Made by a program: the position numbers and the translations under genes
Notes under the pieces: model-generated
What the model saw: only the letters and a program-made list of their open reading frames with translations
The model's database searches: none
Told to the model about the DNA's origin: nothing
From: Apoderus coryli
Taxonomy: Eukaryota > Arthropoda > Insecta > Coleoptera > Attelabidae
DNA: 64,000 bases
Direction of reading: 5' to 3'
Assembly (NCBI GenBank): GCA_911728435.2
Contig: OU452211.1
Coordinates: forward strand, 13,436,428-13,500,427
In this document: one piece after another, positions 21,346 through 31,392 of the stretch
How positions within the stretch are numbered: position 1 is the stretch's first letter
Layout of the letters: each line of letters starts with the position of its first letter

Positions 21346-24051
21346 CCCAACTAGCAATTCGACATTCTTAAAGAACTAATATATTTTATAATTATTTTAT
21401 TGCCGCTTAGTAGAAACTTTTTTGTTTTTTAAAGGTTCGTTTGGTGATAAAACTGCTGTGTTAAACTTTTCTGTGAGAAAAACTGTTTTAAGAACGTTTT
21501 TACAGCAAAATAATAAAATAGTTATAAAATATGATATCGTAACAGTTTTATAAACGTTTATAAAATATTTTTTATAGGACGAATTTGTTCCGAATGATAG
21601 TTGGTTTTAAAAGCATTTTGTAAAAGTACTAGTCTGGATTAACTTGTTCCTTTAAAAACAATTATAAAATTATTCTGTTAAAGTACGTTTCGTAATAATA
21701 AAATAGTTTTTTTATTGTCGTTATTAAGAGCGATTTGTTTTTGTTTGCTGCAGCAAATTTGTGCGCAAATTAATAATTACAAAATTGTTTTTTAGTTATT
21801 TTATTAAAAATAATAAAAAAATAAATATGTTGCCAATGAATATTTTATAAAATTAAAATGCTGTCATAAACATTACCTAGAACTAATATATAACATAGTC
21901 TTATTTATTTTCAACTGATATTTATTGTTATATCATACACAGGTTTAAAATGTCCAAACGAAAAGCAGTTGTGCATTTAATAGAAAATTAATTACAATAT
22001 TATAAATTATCAAAGGGAAAACATTAGTGACTATAATAAAGAGTAGCAAACTGTAATGGAATCTAATCAAATTAATGACAATTTATAAGACATCAAATAT
22101 TTTGAAGACTGATAAATTCTCAGGAGGAATTATTACTAGATGGTGAGCGGGTAGCCGAAATAGAGAATTGGTGATCAATATCATGCTTCAAGCACAAGTG
22201 AGCTAGAAAAAAATGCAAAACTAAGAGAAAACATGCGAACATGGGCAGTATCAAATAATGTTCCGCATTTTTCCCAAAAGAAGCTTTTTGCTATACTCAA
22301 TAAACACATGCCAAATTTTCTACCTCAAGATCCTCGAACTCTCTTACAGACACTCAACAAACCGTTTTAATAACGGCAGTTATAAGTTATAACATACATA
22401 ACATAAACAAAGGGCTCAATTTAGGTTATGTTTAAATTACTCCCGTAAAAGCTAATAAGAGAGTAACTATAAAAGCATTTTGTTTTATAAGAACCCATTA
22501 AAAGCTTTTATAAAACATATGTTAAAGTTTGTTTTGTAAAACTCTGTTTACTATTTTATTATTATTCCAATATTGAGACGATGCGACACACGGCGGCAAC
22601 TCACACAAGCATCAAAGTATCAAGCACGAATACTTCAAGTAGACAGGACTAGACTTGATTAATTTCTATACATTTTATCTTATATATTTTTTGCAGCACC
22701 TTTTAATTAAATTTTGATTTTTTTAGAGCATTTATCTCCAAGCTTGTTTTAGTTTGTTTTACTATTAATTTATTTTAAATTAACGGCAAACGATTACTAA
22801 ATACATAAAACTTCAAGAAAAATACTTGTAATTAGCTTCATTATTCATTATCAAGCTTAGTGAAATATATTTTTTTTACTCCATAACTGGTTTATAAAAA
22901 ATTCTTCACGTTTACATAAAACATAGGTACCTATAGTACGACACAATTAATATACGCTTTTAAATGGGCTATCCATATAAAAGTGTATCATTCTTAACTG
23001 TGTCGTACTAGACCAACTTATATTTTGGCTAGTATCCATATTATAATAGATATAAAAGAATCATATCATTCTTATGCTATCAAAGGGGTTTCAGGTAATA
23101 TTAATTTTATATTACATTTTATTTGCACTTAAAATATTATGAGATTTATGTTTTTTAACGAATACGCCCCTGTATAAAACAATTCTGCAGTTATTTTGTA
23201 ATAGCTGTCTAAAGAGCATACTCGTCTGGGTTGAGATAATTTTGTTTTATAAGCATCGTATAAGGAAGAAGCCATTTTTGGTTTCTTTAAATTGTTAGCC
23301 ATGTTGACCAAACTTTTAAAATTAATATTTTTTATAATTTGTAAAATTATTTTAGCTAATAAGGTATACAGAATCAGTCATTACATAATGAAGGATCTCC
23401 CAAAAGATTATTTTCAACAATAAGTGACAATAAAAAAAAAAAATTATATAATTTATAAAATCTAAATTCATTAATTTACATAATTCGCGAGGCGCATTAA
23501 AATTTTAGTAATAATATACAATATATTTAACAGTAAATTTTGTTTCGCAGCCAAATCTGCTCATGGATGAATTTTATCTGACTTATTTTATTATTCATTA
23601 TTGGGTAGGTATTATAGCGTTTTATATTATTTTTACCTCCATGATTGTTCAGATTTTATTAATGTGTACCAACAACAATGCATAATAATTATAAAATAAT
23701 TTTGTGTAAAAAGGTATTTTAAAAAACGTTTATATCCTTTAACAGTTTTATAGTAGTTCTACAAATATGTCGTTTTGTTCTAGTAATAGAGCTATAATAA
23801 AACTGTTTTATAACAGTTTTATTTGATTTTTATTAGATATTTATAAATGTTCTAAAAACTATTGTATAATAGCAACAAGCAACATTTATAAAACCGTTAA
23901 CGAGTCGATTTGTTTTATAAATCTGCGCCTTTTTCGTGTTTATAAGGCGCGTAAGAACGTTGTGAAAATGTTTATAAAACAATGGGTGTTTTATAAAATA
24001 TATTTTATAAACGTTCTTACAGCAATTAAAAAACTTAAATTGTTAGTTGGG
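21346..24051. mobile_element. 2.7-kb AT-rich transposon with CCCAACTA...TAGTTGGG ends
   Basis: Comparison with copy 1, where the site reads tttactccaaag, shows this block is an insertion. Ends are CCCAACTAGCAATT and AATTGTTAGTTGGG with a 2-bp TC duplication, or a 3-bp TCC duplication with one C less. Both ends are packed with subterminal motifs such as aacgtttataaaat and gttttataa in both orientations. A short coding remnant is at 22188-22370. Superfamily not assigned. Confidence 0.8.
22188..22370 (+). pseudogene. remnant of a conserved uncharacterised domain in the nested transposon
   Basis: A 60-codon open stretch ending in TAA: SELEKNAKLRENMRTWAVSN, NVPHFSQKKLFAILNKHMP, LPQDPRTLLQTLNK. 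The pattern LRxWA...N(I/V)xH...LLxIL...LPxDxRTLLxT is one I remember from many uncharacterised, multi-copy invertebrate proteins, but I cannot name the family. Its location suggests it is the N-terminal part of a gene carried by this transposon family. Confidence 0.5.
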
Positions 24052-25490
24052 TCCAAAGATTCTACTCATCGATTATAACCGAATTAATTTACTCAAAAAT
24101 ATCTATACTAGTAAAATAACACAATTATCACAATTAGGTTCAAATTCTGCAACGCCGAATTGAAAAAAAACTTACAGTCTCCCTAATATTGGTTTTTGTG
24201 CAATGATCATAAAACTTTAAAAAACTAACGATTTATGTAAATTGTATTGTTAACACGTTTCGTAAAAAGCTTTAAAAACCCACCAACAGGGTGTTAAAAG
24301 TATCACGACAATAACTTTTTTCATGTTTTAACAAGTACAATCGTCTGCTTCAGATTGATCCTTAAAAACTGAATAACAGTTTCTCTATATAGAAAAATAA
24401 AACTCGTAAATATCATCCCCAAACATTTAATTTGAATACAATTACATAACACCATATTTGAAAGTAAATAAAAAAAAACAGCATTACCTAGTTTGACAGA
24501 TTTGCAAATTGCAAATCAAAGTATCTATGTATACAGGGTGTTGCATAAGTACTTGTACAAACTTTAAAGGGTGATTCTTTGACTAATTTTAAGATACAAA
24601 TTTCATATGTACATGGGTCCGCTACGGCTTGGTTTTCGAGATACAGGTAGTTCAAAAAGAATATTATATTTAGGATTATATGCTTGTTCAATAGCATCGC
24701 AATTTGGTGCAATTCGGGATACAGGTGTATTGATGACACCAGAGCTGTCAAAAGAACTAATAAAAAATACGAAAAATAACAAAATACAAATATCATTCAA
24801 AAGACAACAATGCACATAATAGTCGGTACCAAGCCAAATAGGTAGTAGGTAAATATAGATTTATTTTGTTTCGGGCTTGGGCTTGGCACCGACTTATTGT
24901 AATCAAAACTACCCACCAAACGGATACATTTAATTTTACGCAGATGCTCAAAATGTTAACTTTCTTTCATTAATAGAGACCTGTGAAGTGAGCTTACCTC
25001 TTACGCCCACGTATTAAGTACTAAGTTTCAGTTATCAGTTATAATTTTTTATTTTCCAAGAAAGCGAAACGAGATATTTAAAACGGCATTGCGCCGCCCT
25101 CATGTATACCTCCGGGGGCGGCATCGAAAATCGCTACACGTCACAAACTTGTAAATGCTTAGAACTACCCCTATATCAAATTTCTATTTTCTATCTTTTT
25201 TGTTTCATACCCAAAGCCCTATTCCTACCGAACTTATTATTTACCCGAAGAAACATTAAAAAGAAGTAAAATTTAAGTACCTAAACCGATAAAGTGGAAC
25301 TTATACCTGATGAAGAGATAGACTATTATAATAGGTATACCTAATATAATATAGGTAGCACTGATAATTTTTTTATTATAGGTATTATAAGATCTACAAC
25401 AATCTTGTTACATCTTTGCCACATTGTCTACGTGAAATATTTAGTCAAAAGTATGTTTCTATCTAAAAGCTTTTCATTTAACGATTGTTC

Positions 25491-25529
25491 GCCACTGATC
25501 ATGGGACTGGTCTAGTCTTGAAACATGTA
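25491..25529 (+). ncRNA. hammerhead-ribozyme-like motif inside transposon copy 2
   Basis: Same sequence as 13731-13770: CTGATCA at 25495, ggact/agtct stem, GAAAC at 25520-25524. It is the copy-2 counterpart, not independent evidence. Confidence 0.4.
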
Positions 25530-25960
25530 TGACATGGATTAAATATTATTATATTAAATTTAATTCATAGAGATTAGGCTTTTATTTCAATACTGTACTT
25601 GTAATAAATCACCCTGTGTGTTTCTTTTACCGACGAATTGGCAACAGCACGACACACACCACATTCGCTTGTTTTTTTTCTACCCTCCCTGCGTATCCCC
25701 TCCAGATTAATACAGAATTTCATCAATTTCTCTCTTTGACAATACAGCATTGCCGGTGCATATCTGTTGCAAATGATCTAAATAATTGTTATACGTTGCG
25801 TTTTGTTTTTGATATTAATAAACTACAAAACGGTTTCTGGCTGTGACAATACTGCTCTATGCTTTACACGCTAGTCTACGCCACGTAGTGGCAGGCATAC
25901 TTAGAGATGTTCTGATTTTAATGCATTGGGCTGACTATCTATTGTGTAGATTAATCTTTG

Positions 25961-26362
25961 CCCTAGCATAGCCAACATAAGTTGATGGTTAATACGGTCG
26001 AATGCTTTAGTGTAATCCAAGAGTATGAGGGCAGTCAGTTCACCACGGTAACCTTTAAAAGAGCAGTGCAACAACTGTGGTTCTTTCGAAATCCAGATTG
26101 CACAGCAGGCACAAGCCCAAACTCCTCTATATAATCCTTCATTTGATTGTAAAGAACTCTCTCTAAAATCCTAGACATTGCAGGTAAAATGCTGATAGTT
26201 AGTATAGATATTTTGTTCTATGCAGGAGTTTATTATATGTAAAATAAATGGAAGTATATAAGGACAGCAGCGCTTCAGCATCTCTGCACTAACACCATCG
26301 GTTCCCACAGCTTTTGTTTTAATGTCAAATAAAGCCTTACAAACATCATCATACAAAACCAC
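25961..26362 (-). pseudogene. LINE family B, RT fingers (minus strand), part 2 of 3
   Basis: Minus-strand 26362-26171 gives VLYDDVCKALFDIKTKAVGT and GVSAEMLKRCCPYILPFILH; further left it gives the LERVLYNQMKDYI-like, AFDRI segment. It joins 20373 once the transposon and one target copy are removed, and joins 27891 once the plus-strand LINE is removed. An internal deletion lies near 26200. Confidence 0.78.
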
Positions 26363-27890
26363 TTAAAACATGAACACTTCACCGTCCGTTTTTCTATTAT
26401 TACTATAAAAATTCAACATGAGATGTCGTTGTGTGAAGCTCTTTTCTTCCAGTTAAAACACGTATTGATTCCTGAACAACATGGTTTCTATCCTAAAAGG
26501 AGCACTATTTCAAATCTGTCATGTTTTTCACAGTTTGTTGGTCGTGCACTGGATAAAAAATATCAAGTTGATGCTATTTATACTGACTTTTCTAAGGCCT
26601 TCGATAGAGTAGATCATAACTTGCTTATATCTAAATTGTTGGGAATCGGGTTCAGTCAAGCTCTGGCTGAATTTGTTGTGTCCTATCTGAACGATCGTCA
26701 TCAGTACGTCGAAGTGAGAGGGTTTAAATCGAGTAATTTCCGAGTTACAAGCGGAGTGCCACAGGGCACATCTCTTGCCCCTCTTTTATTCTCTCTATTT
26801 GTAAACGATATAGGTTCAAACATTACTAGTAACAAATTATTATTTGCAGACGATTGTAAAATATTTCGTATTATAAGAACAGTTGACGATTGTCAGGAGT
26901 TGCAGAGAGATGTGGAACAGCTGTCGAGCTGGTGTGCGATAAATAAATTAGATTTAAACATCGGCAAGTGCAACATAATATCCATAACTAATAAATTTAA
27001 TAAAATTATATACGATTTTAAAATTAATGACTTGTCATTGGGCAGGGTGGAGTCAGTGAAGGATTTAGGTATTATCATTGATGCAAAATATTCATTTGCT
27101 GAACATATCAGTGAAACGGTTAACGCTGCATTTAAGAGATTGGGCTTTGTTATCCGGAACTCGAGAAATATGAATGATCCGAACACTCTAACTGCACTTT
27201 TTTCAAGTCTTGTCAGGTCTAAACTTGAGTATGGTTGTATTATATGGAATCCGGTTTACAGGAAATATGAGACTCTGCTGGAGGGTGTTCAGAGAAAATT
27301 TTTGAAATGTATGGCATTTCGAATTGATGGTCGTTATCCATGTAGAGGTATTGACCAGCAACTTCTGCTGGACAGATTTCAATTTGATTCGCTATTGAAT
27401 CGAAGGAAAATATCTTTTCTTCAGTTCTTGTATAAAATCTGCAATTCATTGATTGATTGCCCTGAGCTTCTTTCTCAGGTTCCATTTACAGCACCAATCC
27501 GTACGACCAGAAATGCGCATCCTTTTTCGAATCCCATTCCTAATTCCAATTACCTTAGACGAACCCCAATATATGCTGCCTCTGAGCTTTTCAATATACA
27601 CTGTTCTGATGCTGATTTGAATTGTATTAAGTATCAAAGATTTTGTATTTTCATCGCTAGTGCAATTCAGGCTCATTAAAATTGAAATGTCGAAGTTGTT
27701 CAATTTGTTTTTTTTGTATTGACTCTTTTTTTTTCTTTTTTTTTCATCTCTTTCTTTGGGTTACTGAATGTATTATGTTTTTTATATTATTTCTGTTTAT
27801 TATACATTAGAATTGTATTGTATTGTCTTATTATTGGAGATTTCTCCGTTAGACAATAAAGCTTATTATTATTATTATTATTATATTATT
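26363..27890 (+). mobile_element. LINE family E inserted in LINE family B
   Basis: A 5'-truncated LINE with an intact RT frame and a 3' end gacaataaagcttattattatt. Minus-strand family-B coding sequence flanks it on both sides. A target duplication was not evident by eye. Confidence 0.8.
26423..27679 (+). CDS. LINE reverse transcriptase (family E), 5' truncated
   Basis: A 418-residue open frame from the end of the RT fingers to the natural stop: EQHGFYPKRSTISNLSCF, QVDAIYTDFSKAFDRVDH, SGVPQGTSLAPLLFSLFVND, FADDCK at about 141, LDLNIGKCNI, then a thumb (VKDLGIIIDAKYSFAEHI, SKLEYGCIIWNPVY). A close relative of family C in arrangement. The first Met is not a natural start: endonuclease and fingers are missing. 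No internal stop, so a fairly recent copy. Confidence 0.88.
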   Translation: MSLCEALFFQLKHVLIPEQHGFYPKRSTISNLSCFSQFVGRALDKKYQVDAIYTDFSKAFDRVDHNLLISKLLGIGFSQALAEFVVSYLNDRHQYVEVRGFKSSNFRVTSGVPQGTSLAPLLFSLFVNDIGSNITSNKLLFADDCKIFRIIRTVDDCQELQRDVEQLSSWCAINKLDLNIGKCNIISITNKFNKIIYDFKINDLSLGRVESVKDLGIIIDAKYSFAEHISETVNAAFKRLGFVIRNSRNMNDPNTLTALFSSLVRSKLEYGCIIWNPVYRKYETLLEGVQRKFLKCMAFRIDGRYPCRGIDQQLLLDRFQFDSLLNRRKISFLQFLYKICNSLIDCPELLSQVPFTAPIRTTRNAHPFSNPIPNSNYLRRTPIYAASELFNIHCSDADLNCIKYQRFCIFIASAIQAH

Positions 27891-28412
27891 ATAACAAATT
27901 GACATCAGGGTCGACCCGGGGTATGCTTGCGAAATACTTATTTATTTCATCAACATTCCCCAGATTCGAAGGCACACCAGCACTTTTCTTTCCGTAAACA
28001 TCCAAGTCGCGCAACAATTTCCAATTATCCTTAGAACTACTATTTCGTATTCGATTCATTAAGAATGTTTTCCTAGCTTTGCGAATTTCGGAAGATACCA
28101 AGTTACGAACATTCCTATAGGAGTCCCAGTTTTCGCCAGATCTATTACCTCTATATTTTGTAAGAGCTTTTTGTCGTAGTTTTTGGAGCCTCTTAGATCT
28201 TCATTTATCCACGGCGCCCTTTTTTTAGATATCCAAACGGTCCTCACAGGAGCATGTGTCTCAAAAATATCCAATATGTAACGATTAAATAGTTCACACT
28301 TTTCATCAATACCACGCTGATAAAGTACATTTTGAAATGGCACATCTACTAATTCCGAATAAAAGCGCTCCAGGTCGAAGCGTCGAAAATCCCTAAAAGT
28401 ATAAAAGAACAT
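27891..28412 (-). pseudogene. LINE family B, endonuclease-RT linker (minus strand), part 3 of 3
   Basis: 28412-28140 codes for FRDFRRFDLERFYSELVDVP, NRYILDIFETHAPVRTVWIS and RAPWINEDLRGS. 28101-27889 codes for SSEIRKARKTFLMNRIRNSS and SNLGNVDEINKYFASIPRVD in a shifted frame. This is the linker between endonuclease and RT in Jockey/CR1-like ORF2, the natural upstream neighbour of 26362. Confidence 0.8.
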
Positions 28413-28431
28413 TACATTATATGCATTTTGT

Positions 28432-28791
28432 GAAAATCTTTCTTAAGACATAAAAACGAATCAAATAAAATGAACTAAAATCTTAAAATTAACTTGACAA
28501 ACACATATTATTGTTTAAATTGTAAAACATTTATAAGGATGTTGGTTTCTTTTTATACATGAAAGATGTCAGTTTAACTGAAACTAGAAACAATTACGGT
28601 GTTAAGTCAAACTTAAGAAACACGTCAAATTCCTACAATAGAGGATATGATTTACAAAAAGAAACCAACGTCCTTAAAAATGTTTTCAAATTTACAACAA
28701 TCATATGTGTTTGTCAAGTTCATTTTAAGATTTTAGTTTATTGTATTTGATTTGGTTTCATATGTCATAAGAAAGATTTTTACAAAATGCA
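28432..28791. mobile_element. foldback MITE of about 360 bp
   Basis: Arms of about 140 bp are inverted copies at roughly 85% by eye: tgcattttgtgaaaatcttt at the left and its complement aagatttttacaaaatgca at the right, continuing through acttgacaaacacatat and ggttggtttcttttt-type segments. The centre is about 80 bp. No protein is coded. It sits beside an old mariner remnant. Confidence 0.75.
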
Positions 28792-29487
28792 GATATGTTG
28801 CTGAAACTTTGGGGTTCGGTAATATCGGACAGGTTCTATATTGATTTTTTTTGTGAATTCTGGATCGTCCTTTATATGAACCAACAAACTCTCACAAAAC
28901 TGAACTCATTGTTCTGCACGTTGCGCGTAGACCTCTTGTACAGTTGAATATTTAAAACTATGAAATTTATTTTTCTATAAAGTACGTTTGATGGAACTGT
29001 AAGCAATACCTGATTCTTCAGCTGCTGAACGTATGGAAGCATTGGGATTTGTAATGAAATGACATAATATGTCAACTACAACATCTTCATTTGATGTAAA
29101 GGGTTGTGTGGGTCGTCTATTAATATTTCGACTTACAAATGTTATTAAATTTCTCTGTATAATCTTCTAAATTTCTTTGGGTTCATTGGCGTTAATTCAG
29201 AATACATCTAGTACCTTAATTAAACGTGTTACATGTTCTACTAATAACTTGATTGCACTATCCATAGATTTGAAATAAATTAAAAACATCTAAATTCGAG
29301 TGATTATGTTGCATTTTCTTCAACTTAGGTAACTGGTATGTTCAACAATGTGGTCCTTCCATTTAAAATAACAAAGTAGGGTAGGTCATTACTTCAGGTA
29401 TAACCGGAAGTAATATAATCACGGAAAGAATACACCAATATAGAACATTTCCGATATTACCAAATCCCAAAGTTTCAGCAACATATC
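28792..29487 (-). pseudogene. degraded mariner-like element with 52-bp inverted ends
   Basis: 28792-28843 and 29436-29487 are inverted copies (gatatgttgctgaaactttg... and its complement) with about eight differences. In between, minus-strand 29100-28860 codes in pieces for ITNPNASIRSAAEESGIAYS (helix-turn-helix) and FCESLLVHIKDDPEF-like text typical of mariner-type transposases. Several frameshifts; no catalytic part remains. Confidence 0.55.
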
Positions 29488-30249
29488 TTTTGTAGTTCCC
29501 GAGAAAATTGAATAGGCCACTCAGGATGAATCACCCTGTATATAAAGAATTTTGTGGAGCAGACGTTGTTTGATTTATCAAAAATGTTAATGTTTCGAGG
29601 CTATCTAATTGAAATATACTGCATTAATCCAATTGGAAGAGAAGTTGTTTGTTTTTCAGATTGTTTGATAATATACAGGGTGTTTAATTTGAGAAAAACG
29701 ACTTGTGTCTATTTATACTAGTAGATCACCCTACAGTAGTTTACCTTATGAATCAATCCGTCAGGATAATCGATTCATCTAAGATCTTTTTGAACCACCA
29801 TCAATATTTCAAAAGTCTGTCTATTCAGGCAACGAAATGACGAATAGTTTCCGGAAACCTGTTGTCTGTTTTTATACAGGTTGCCTCAAACAGATGGTAC
29901 ACAGCAAATCATACCTTTAAAATATTGCGTTCCTGCTAAATTTGCTGTTCGCGGAGGTATATAGTATCAAAGTTAAATATTTCCACATAATTCTTTCTTC
30001 GAAACCACGAGGAACGTAAAGGCAGATGCAAACTATTTAAAAACTCATAATTAGTAATTGTGGTGCCCCTTATAATCAAAAGCTAAACTAAGATAAAACT
30101 GGAATTTCTCGATTCAAAAAGGCCATAACTATACATATATTTGTGTTAAACTGTGTCCCATTATATATTTTGTAATGAAAAACTGTATCACATTTGTATA
30201 TTGTGGTAGATTAGAAATTTTATTTCTGTTTAACTCGTGGATGTTACAG
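29488..30249. other. 3' end of intron 1, no gene
   Basis: Contains aatcaccctgtatata (29530) and tatacagggtgtttaat (29673), an inverted pair of the ACAGGGTG type common at ends of small insect DNA elements. It ends in the acceptor atgttacag used by the 30250 exon. Nothing else recognised. Confidence 0.4.
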
Positions 30250-30499
30250 GTGTTAATAATACTGAAGAGATTGAACAATTATCACGTCGCTTAGCTGAAA
30301 TGCAGTTGGAAAAAGTCGCACTGGAGGAGCAAATTGTTAGTTTAGAGAAGGAATTGGATACATCGACAGAAGTTGGGATGGAATTGAACAAAATAGTATC
30401 GGATATGTTGAGTTCCAATCAGAATGGCAGTGAAGTATTGAAAGAAAGTGTGGAGCAGATGAAAAGACAGCTGATTGAGCAACAAGACACCATTACTAG
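30250..30499 (+). CDS. Tango1: Tango1 coiled-coil exon
   Basis: Follows ttacag at 30249 and completes the Gly codon left open at 11201. It codes for a heptad-rich helix (EEIEQLSRRLAEMQLEKVAL, then SLEKELDTSTEVGMELNKIV and MKRQLIEQQDTIT), matching the first cytoplasmic coiled coil of TANGO1/cTAGE5 proteins. It leaves two bases (AG) of a Ser codon. The donor TAG|GTAGTT is weaker than the others, and an in-frame stop follows at once, which supports splicing here. Intron 1 before it is 19.0 kb and filled with transposons. Confidence 0.82.
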
Positions 30500-30571
30500 G
30501 TAGTTTTGAAGTTTATAAATAACCACAGTAAACATTATTTATTTTTTCGCCTGCCTGCACCTAAACAGAGC

Positions 30572-30599
30572 TTTACCGCCCGCATATGCGGGCGGTAAA
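30572..30599. repeat. perfect 28-nt palindrome
   Basis: tttaccgcccgcat followed at once by its exact reverse complement. GC-rich in an AT-rich setting. Nearby 31133-31143 (ggcggtaaagc) and 31224-31234 (gctttaccgcc) form a related 11-bp inverted pair, with an inner cgctgtata/tatacagcg pair. Confidence 0.85.
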
Positions 30600-31088
30600 T
30601 GACCAGTTAGCGCCCGCTCTTTTTAATTTTTTTTCATAGATGGTGCTTCTGTTTGATTTCCAATAATAACGTTAACATCAGTAGTTTTCACTCACTTAAC
30701 TTAATGTGCGTTCCATCTAGAGGATAAGTTGACAAGTAATTGAGAAAGTTTACTTAGGAAGTCGTCTGCCATTCCGCTAAACTCATGTAATTATTTAAAA
30801 TTGTCCATTATTAATTAGTAATCACTTTTTAATTATTATTGTAGTACCGAAATATACAGATTCTAAAATCAAATTTCTATAGCCTACACGCTCAGGTAAT
30901 AATTTGACAGTTTCTTTCTTTATTTAAAATACTCAACATTGACATGTGAGCCTGTCACATAAGTTTATCTGATCTGAGTTTGTCTATTATCATGTACGTC
31001 AAAAAATACTCCCATTAATTACTGTCAAAAACTGTCAGTTCATAACAGTAATAATTAATTATTAAAATAAAGTTCTTTTGGTTTAATA

Positions 31089-31240
31089 TTGTAGTATGAA
31101 GAGGCAGGCGAAAAACAGTTGTAAGCACCACTGGCGGTAAAGCCGCTGCAGCCCTTCGCTGTATAGCTGCCCTCGCTCGCTTCGCTCACTCGTGCGTCTA
31201 TACAGCGGCGGGCTGCAACGAATGCTTTACCGCCCTTTAT
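31089..31240. repeat. nested inverted repeats, foldback-like
   Basis: Outer arms ggcggtaaagc/gctttaccgcc (31133/31224) and inner arms cgctgtata/tatacagcg (31157/31199) around a loop rich in cgctcgcttcgctcac. The cgcctgcctg motif at 30548 and its complement caggcg at 31105 suggest 30548-31110 may be bounded too. No frame of note. Confidence 0.6.
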
Positions 31241-31392
31241 ACTTAATATACTATTGTAGTACAAATATTAAAGCTATGAGGTTGTAAAGAAAATCTCGAA
31301 ATTATAAACATCAATGCATTGTGCTAATACAACTATGCCGACTAGCTATGTATCTCAAAAGTGCGGTGAAAGATACATTTAGATATGACCTT

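Larger units (their letters stand above)
20374..25960 (+). mobile_element. TIR DNA transposon, copy 2, carrying a nested element
   Basis: Same 31-bp TIRs as copy 1, with 7-bp target duplications ccctagc at 20367-20373 and 25961-25967. It matches copy 1 closely except for a 2.7-kb insert at 21346-24051 and small indels (for example about 20 bp more at 24620-24640). No transposase frame. Confidence 0.92.

Noticed and set aside
24607..24819. Small open frames on both strands inside the TIR transposon
   Set aside because: Copy 1 has a deletion of about 20 bp here, the frames match no family, and the text resembles non-coding repeat sequence common in insects.
31055..31264. 69-codon minus-strand frame in the palindrome region
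   Set aside because: It overlaps inverted repeats, so the reading follows from the repeat structure; no homology recognised.
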